16,975 nucleotides of DNA from a bacterium (GTDB taxonomy: Bacteria > Dependentiae > Babeliae > Babeliales > RVW-14): positions 1 through 16,975 of the forward strand of contig RGUK01000024.1 of the NCBI GenBank assembly GCA_010027825.1, in the 5' to 3' direction. Made by a program: the position numbers and the translations under genes. How positions within the stretch are numbered: position 1 is the stretch's first letter; every line of letters starts with the position of its first letter. Below are positions 13,975 through 16,975 of this stretch, one piece after another. The notes beneath the pieces are model-generated. The model ran no database searches, was not told the origin of the DNA, and saw only the letters and a program-made list of their open reading frames with translations.

Positions 13975-16900
13975 ATTTGCGCGGGGTGATGATGTAATTT
14001 CCGTTGATAACCTTGGCGTTTGGCTGTTTAAATTCTGGGTTTTTGTATTCGTCGGCAAGATCGGGCGCTTCGCCGCGCTCTTTGTCTACGTAACCGTCCT
14101 GCGTTTGCACGATCTTGAAATCCTGTTCCTTGTATGCCGGCGAAGATTCGAGCCACTTCTTGCCGGGGAATGGATATGTCTTGTCGCAGACCTTGGCTTT
14201 AACGCCGCGTTCTGTCCACTGGTCGGGAATCTCGCCGCCCAACCGCGCCATCTGTTGCCAGCGGTCTTCGTACAGCAAGAAGTCGGGAATCTTATACTGA
14301 TCGTCATTGCGGAACGAGAACTCCATGATCGTCATGACGCGATCGTTCCCGGCCCTCTTTTCTTCGTACCATTTAGTCTTCAACATCTCGTCGATCTGGT
14401 TTCCAGTGTCAGGTATTTCTTTTTCGGCGAGCCTTTTGAACTCATCTAACGCTTTTTGCACCGCAGCCTGACAACCGCCGTCGCAGGGCAGAACGTATTC
14501 AAGTTTCTTTACGCCGCAGCAATTTTTTCCGCGGTTTGCTTGTTCTGTAAAAATGTGACCCTGTTTTACAAGCAGGCTGTTCTCAAATAGCGACACGCCG
14601 CGCACAAATAAACTACCACCAACGCTTGTCGCCGAGCATAGGAGCGTAAGTTGCTCCGAAAACATGTTGGCTTTTGTCGCGCCGCCAACCTTTTGCCCGC
14701 CGAAATAGTGATAAACCGTGCCGCTCTGTTTGAGAAAGTTGTGCAGGTTATTCGACTTGGTAATGATATCTTTATCGCCCTTGCTGGAGTCGAGCGTGAT
14801 ATCGCCCTCTTCGATTTCACCGCCGCCTGTGCGCAAATAAATATCTTTGGCGAGACTGACGACGTTGGACTTTGGCGCGCGCAGGACAACGCCCGCGAAC
14901 TTGACGTCGTCGCCGCACTTTTCGAAGTCGTACTCTATTGTCTTGCCGCGGCTTCCTTCGCGGTCAGACGAGTCGTTGCCCGCGAGCACAAGAACATTGC
15001 ATTCGGCTTTGATGCGTACGTTCTTTTCGGTCGACGATATTTCGGCACTCTTGTTCGCGCGCAGAATGACGTCGTTACCCGCCCAAGCCTGCACGTCTCG
15101 ACCACCCTTCAGCCATACGTCTCCCGGGGCAGAAATAATCACGCAGCCGCCGGTCATGCGAATCTCACCGCCGTAACCGTCGCCAATAACGATCCCGCCA
15201 TCATCGAGCAGCGAGATAAACGATTCTGTCTCGTAAAACTTCTGCTCGCCACGTTTGTTGTAGCGGTGGTCGATCCAGAAGTGCTTCGGTTCCTCTTCCT
15301 TCAAATACATTTGCGAACCTTGAAGCACAGAAAACTTTGGTATCTTCTGGTTGCTGTCGGCGTATTCGAGGTCTTGTTGCTCCCACGTCTTGTAATCTTT
15401 TGCGTGCCAGTAAAAAGGGTGTAAACCGGCGTAGTTGTACAGATAGCCGTGTAGGTCAAGTAATGCTGCGGCGCGTTGCAGATTGGGATACTGCTCATCG
15501 GTCGTTTTGATTGTGCCGGTGATCTCGTGGTCTTCACCAGAACCAAACTTACCGGCTGCCTTGTAATTCTTTTCTGCGTCGTCGCCTTGTTTGACGTCTT
15601 CTGGGCGACGGATACGCTGGGGAAACGGCAACAGAATCCGCTTAGAGATATGCACACCCTTGGCCGACGCAATAAATAGCCGACCGTCGAGCGCTTTATT
15701 TTCTTCGCTCAAGCCGTAAACAGGCTTTTCCTGATGGTCTGTATCTTTGCTTGGACCGCCTTTGCAGTTGTATTGCAGGCCGCGCCCAGACTCGATTTTT
15801 GAGTCATACGGTTTTTCACCCGAATCGCCCTTTTCTCCCTTGTACGTCCAGCGGTCTTGACCGTATGGGGGCGCGTGTACAATCTGCCGCATGCCTTGGC
15901 CAAGATAGCCAAAGAACACCTGCGAGCGATGGTATGGCTGCGCGAATTCGTGTTTGTTTTCCCAGTGCGAGTAATACGGCTTTTGCTCGAAGCACTGGTA
16001 GCAGCCGGGCTCGTATTCTTCAATAACAGGCTGGCCGACGCGCAAAACGCCCATGCCTTCCCACGGGTATGGCGTGTAACCCTGTATATCGTTGCACTCG
16101 GCCTGATCCATGAACGATTCGCGCTCACTGCCGGCTGTCCAGACCTGCATGTTGTAGCCAGCAACGCGCAGCAGATTATCGTGGTAGAAGCCGTAAATGC
16201 CGCAAAACTCGTTTACGGCAGCCTGCATCATGAAGTCGTCAACAAAAACGCGGATGCCCGTCGACGACATGGCGCCCCACTCTCCAGCAAGCGTCGCGTC
16301 GTATGGCCGCCAATTGCTGCAATCTTTAATGCCCGAACTAACGGGTGCTTTTAAATGCTTTTTGTGGCAGTCGTCGACGCGATTGCGCGACGCCTGTGAA
16401 ATATTGTCCTGAAACGCGTCTTTGCCGCGGAATAGCGCGTTTGGTATTGCGCCGAGAATAAAACCGTAACTGCCGCGGTCTTGTAGCAGCACCGCTACGC
16501 ACGTGCCGGGCACATAAGTATTTATTTCTGTGGCGCCAAGCGCGGCGGCCGTGGAATGTGATAACGCCGTGGCTGGAATCGGGTTTACGCCGCCGGTGAC
16601 TTTTACGAAATACGTGTTGGCGATTGCGGTGCCGTCTTTAACGATACCGAGTACGATTTTCCCTGAATCTTGGTAGCCGGTAACGTAGCCGACCAAACTG
16701 CCAAACATATCGCTTGCGGCGCCTGTTTGTGCTCCCCACGCTGAATCAGCCCCGCGACCGGTTAACTGCCTTAAAACGTTTCTGGCGGGCGCTGTGGGGT
16801 CTTTTGGGTAGTGTTGCTGCCCCGTTGGGGTTGGAGGCACACCGACCCCCTTATGGCTAAAACCGGGGTTACCAGCAGGCTTGCCGGCGCCGCTAGTGAT

Positions 16901-16975
16901 CGGCTGAATGCCGCCGACGATATTCATCCCGCCCGAAGAAGCCGGGCGAGGCACGCCGAAAGATGTTTTATCGCC
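13973..16975 (-). CDS. Baseplate central spike protein, gp5/VgrG-like, 5' end cut by window edge
   Basis: The frame is open through the right edge, so the N-terminus is probably missing. An internal GTG at 16954 and ATG at 16927 exist, but neither has a good ribosome site. Numbering from that GTG, residues 1-75 are Gly/Pro-rich. Residues 80-175 look like the OB-fold of gp5/gpV/VgrG spikes, with YVPGTCVAVLLQDRGSYGF (147-165) and ILGAIPN (166-172). Residues 180-580 form a long middle region rich in Tyr, Trp and Cys that I do not recognise. Residues 585-800 carry short-strand repeats typical of a spike beta-helix, such as GEIRMTGGCVIISAPGDVWL (596-615) and VQAWAGNDVILRANKSAEIS (621-640). Beyond the helix is a roughly 190-residue helical extension with a Cys cluster at 812, 813, 824 and 828. 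Such proteins pierce the outer membrane; no lysozyme domain is visible here. It is unusual that it precedes the chaperones. Confidence 0.78.
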   Translation of the reverse strand, partial: GDKTSFGVPRPASSGGMNIVGGIQPITSGAGKPAGNPGFSHKGVGVPPTPTGQQHYPKDPTAPARNVLRQLTGRGADSAWGAQTGAASDMFGSLVGYVTGYQDSGKIVLGIVKDGTAIANTYFVKVTGGVNPIPATALSHSTAAALGATEINTYVPGTCVAVLLQDRGSYGFILGAIPNALFRGKDAFQDNISQASRNRVDDCHKKHLKAPVSSGIKDCSNWRPYDATLAGEWGAMSSTGIRVFVDDFMMQAAVNEFCGIYGFYHDNLLRVAGYNMQVWTAGSERESFMDQAECNDIQGYTPYPWEGMGVLRVGQPVIEEYEPGCYQCFEQKPYYSHWENKHEFAQPYHRSQVFFGYLGQGMRQIVHAPPYGQDRWTYKGEKGDSGEKPYDSKIESGRGLQYNCKGGPSKDTDHQEKPVYGLSEENKALDGRLFIASAKGVHISKRILLPFPQRIRRPEDVKQGDDAEKNYKAAGKFGSGEDHEITGTIKTTDEQYPNLQRAAALLDLHGYLYNYAGLHPFYWHAKDYKTWEQQDLEYADSNQKIPKFSVLQGSQMYLKEEEPKHFWIDHRYNKRGEQKFYETESFISLLDDGGIVIGDGYGGEIRMTGGCVIISAPGDVWLKGGRDVQAWAGNDVILRANKSAEISSTEKNVRIKAECNVLVLAGNDSSDREGSRGKTIEYDFEKCGDDVKFAGVVLRAPKSNVVSLAKDIYLRTGGGEIEEGDITLDSSKGDKDIITKSNNLHNFLKQSGTVYHYFGGQKVGGATKANMFSEQLTLLCSATSVGGSLFVRGVSLFENSLLVKQGHIFTEQANRGKNCCGVKKLEYVLPCDGGCQAAVQKALDEFKRLAEKEIPDTGNQIDEMLKTKWYEEKRAGNDRVMTIMEFSFRNDDQYKIPDFLLYEDRWQQMARLGGEIPDQWTERGVKAKVCDKTYPFPGKKWLESSPAYKEQDFKIVQTQDGYVDKERGEAPDLADEYKNPEFKQPNAKVINGNYIITPRK

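Noticed and set aside
13963..14058. Longer N-terminus for the chaperone G gene
   Set aside because: It would overlap the spike gene by 86 bases, and the strong AAGGAAG site supports the ATG at 13962.
2520..14840. Repeated string GCAAATAAATATCT at about 2520 and 14835 as a promoter element
   Set aside because: Both copies lie inside genes and encode the similar peptide DIYLQT/DIYLRT in the same frame, so shared codon use explains them.
14651..15424. Plus-strand open frame of 257 codons opposite the spike gene
   Set aside because: It is entirely antisense to the well-supported beta-helix region, crosses no gene boundary and has no recognisable family features.

Overview
This window is a 17 kb block of late structural genes from a large tailed phage or prophage, probably a contractile-tailed myovirus. 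Every supported gene reads on the minus strand, so transcription runs from the right end to the left. Genes are separated by 1 to 12 bases or overlap slightly, and no stretch over 300 bases lacks a gene. I see no tRNA, rRNA, CRISPR array, insertion sequence, integrase or metabolic gene. No host-specific marker is visible, so the host stays open. Shine-Dalgarno motifs are strong (AGGTGG, AAAGGAG, AAGGAAG), and GC content looks moderate by eye.

In transcription order (right to left), the first gene is a gp5/VgrG-like spike protein. It has an OB-fold, a long middle region and a beta-helix, and it runs off the right edge. Next is the tail assembly chaperone pair. The second reading frame appears to be reached by a -1 ribosomal frameshift at a canonical A AAT TTT heptamer, the familiar G/GT arrangement. 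A 1347-residue tape measure protein follows directly. Then come a small protein that may have a tail-tube-type fold, a 312-residue protein of unknown role, and a gp27/GpD-like baseplate hub protein. After these lie an unexpected sigma-70-like factor and a 152-residue orphan. The block ends with a gp25-like wedge protein, a baseplate J-like (gp6/gpJ) wedge protein and a large virion protein cut by the left edge.

Together these genes specify the inner tail and baseplate: chaperones and ruler, central hub and spike, and surrounding wedge. Many stop codons sit inside or next to the Shine-Dalgarno sequence of the next gene, which points to one translationally coupled operon.

The three most notable points are: (1) a cleanly bounded -1 frameshift site; (2) a sigma-factor-like gene embedded between hub and wedge genes, with the usual promoter-melting aromatic residues replaced; (3) a spike gene placed upstream of the chaperones rather than after the hub, with a long middle region and a C-terminal extension beyond the beta-helix. 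Functions were assigned by reading translated sequence, without database searches.
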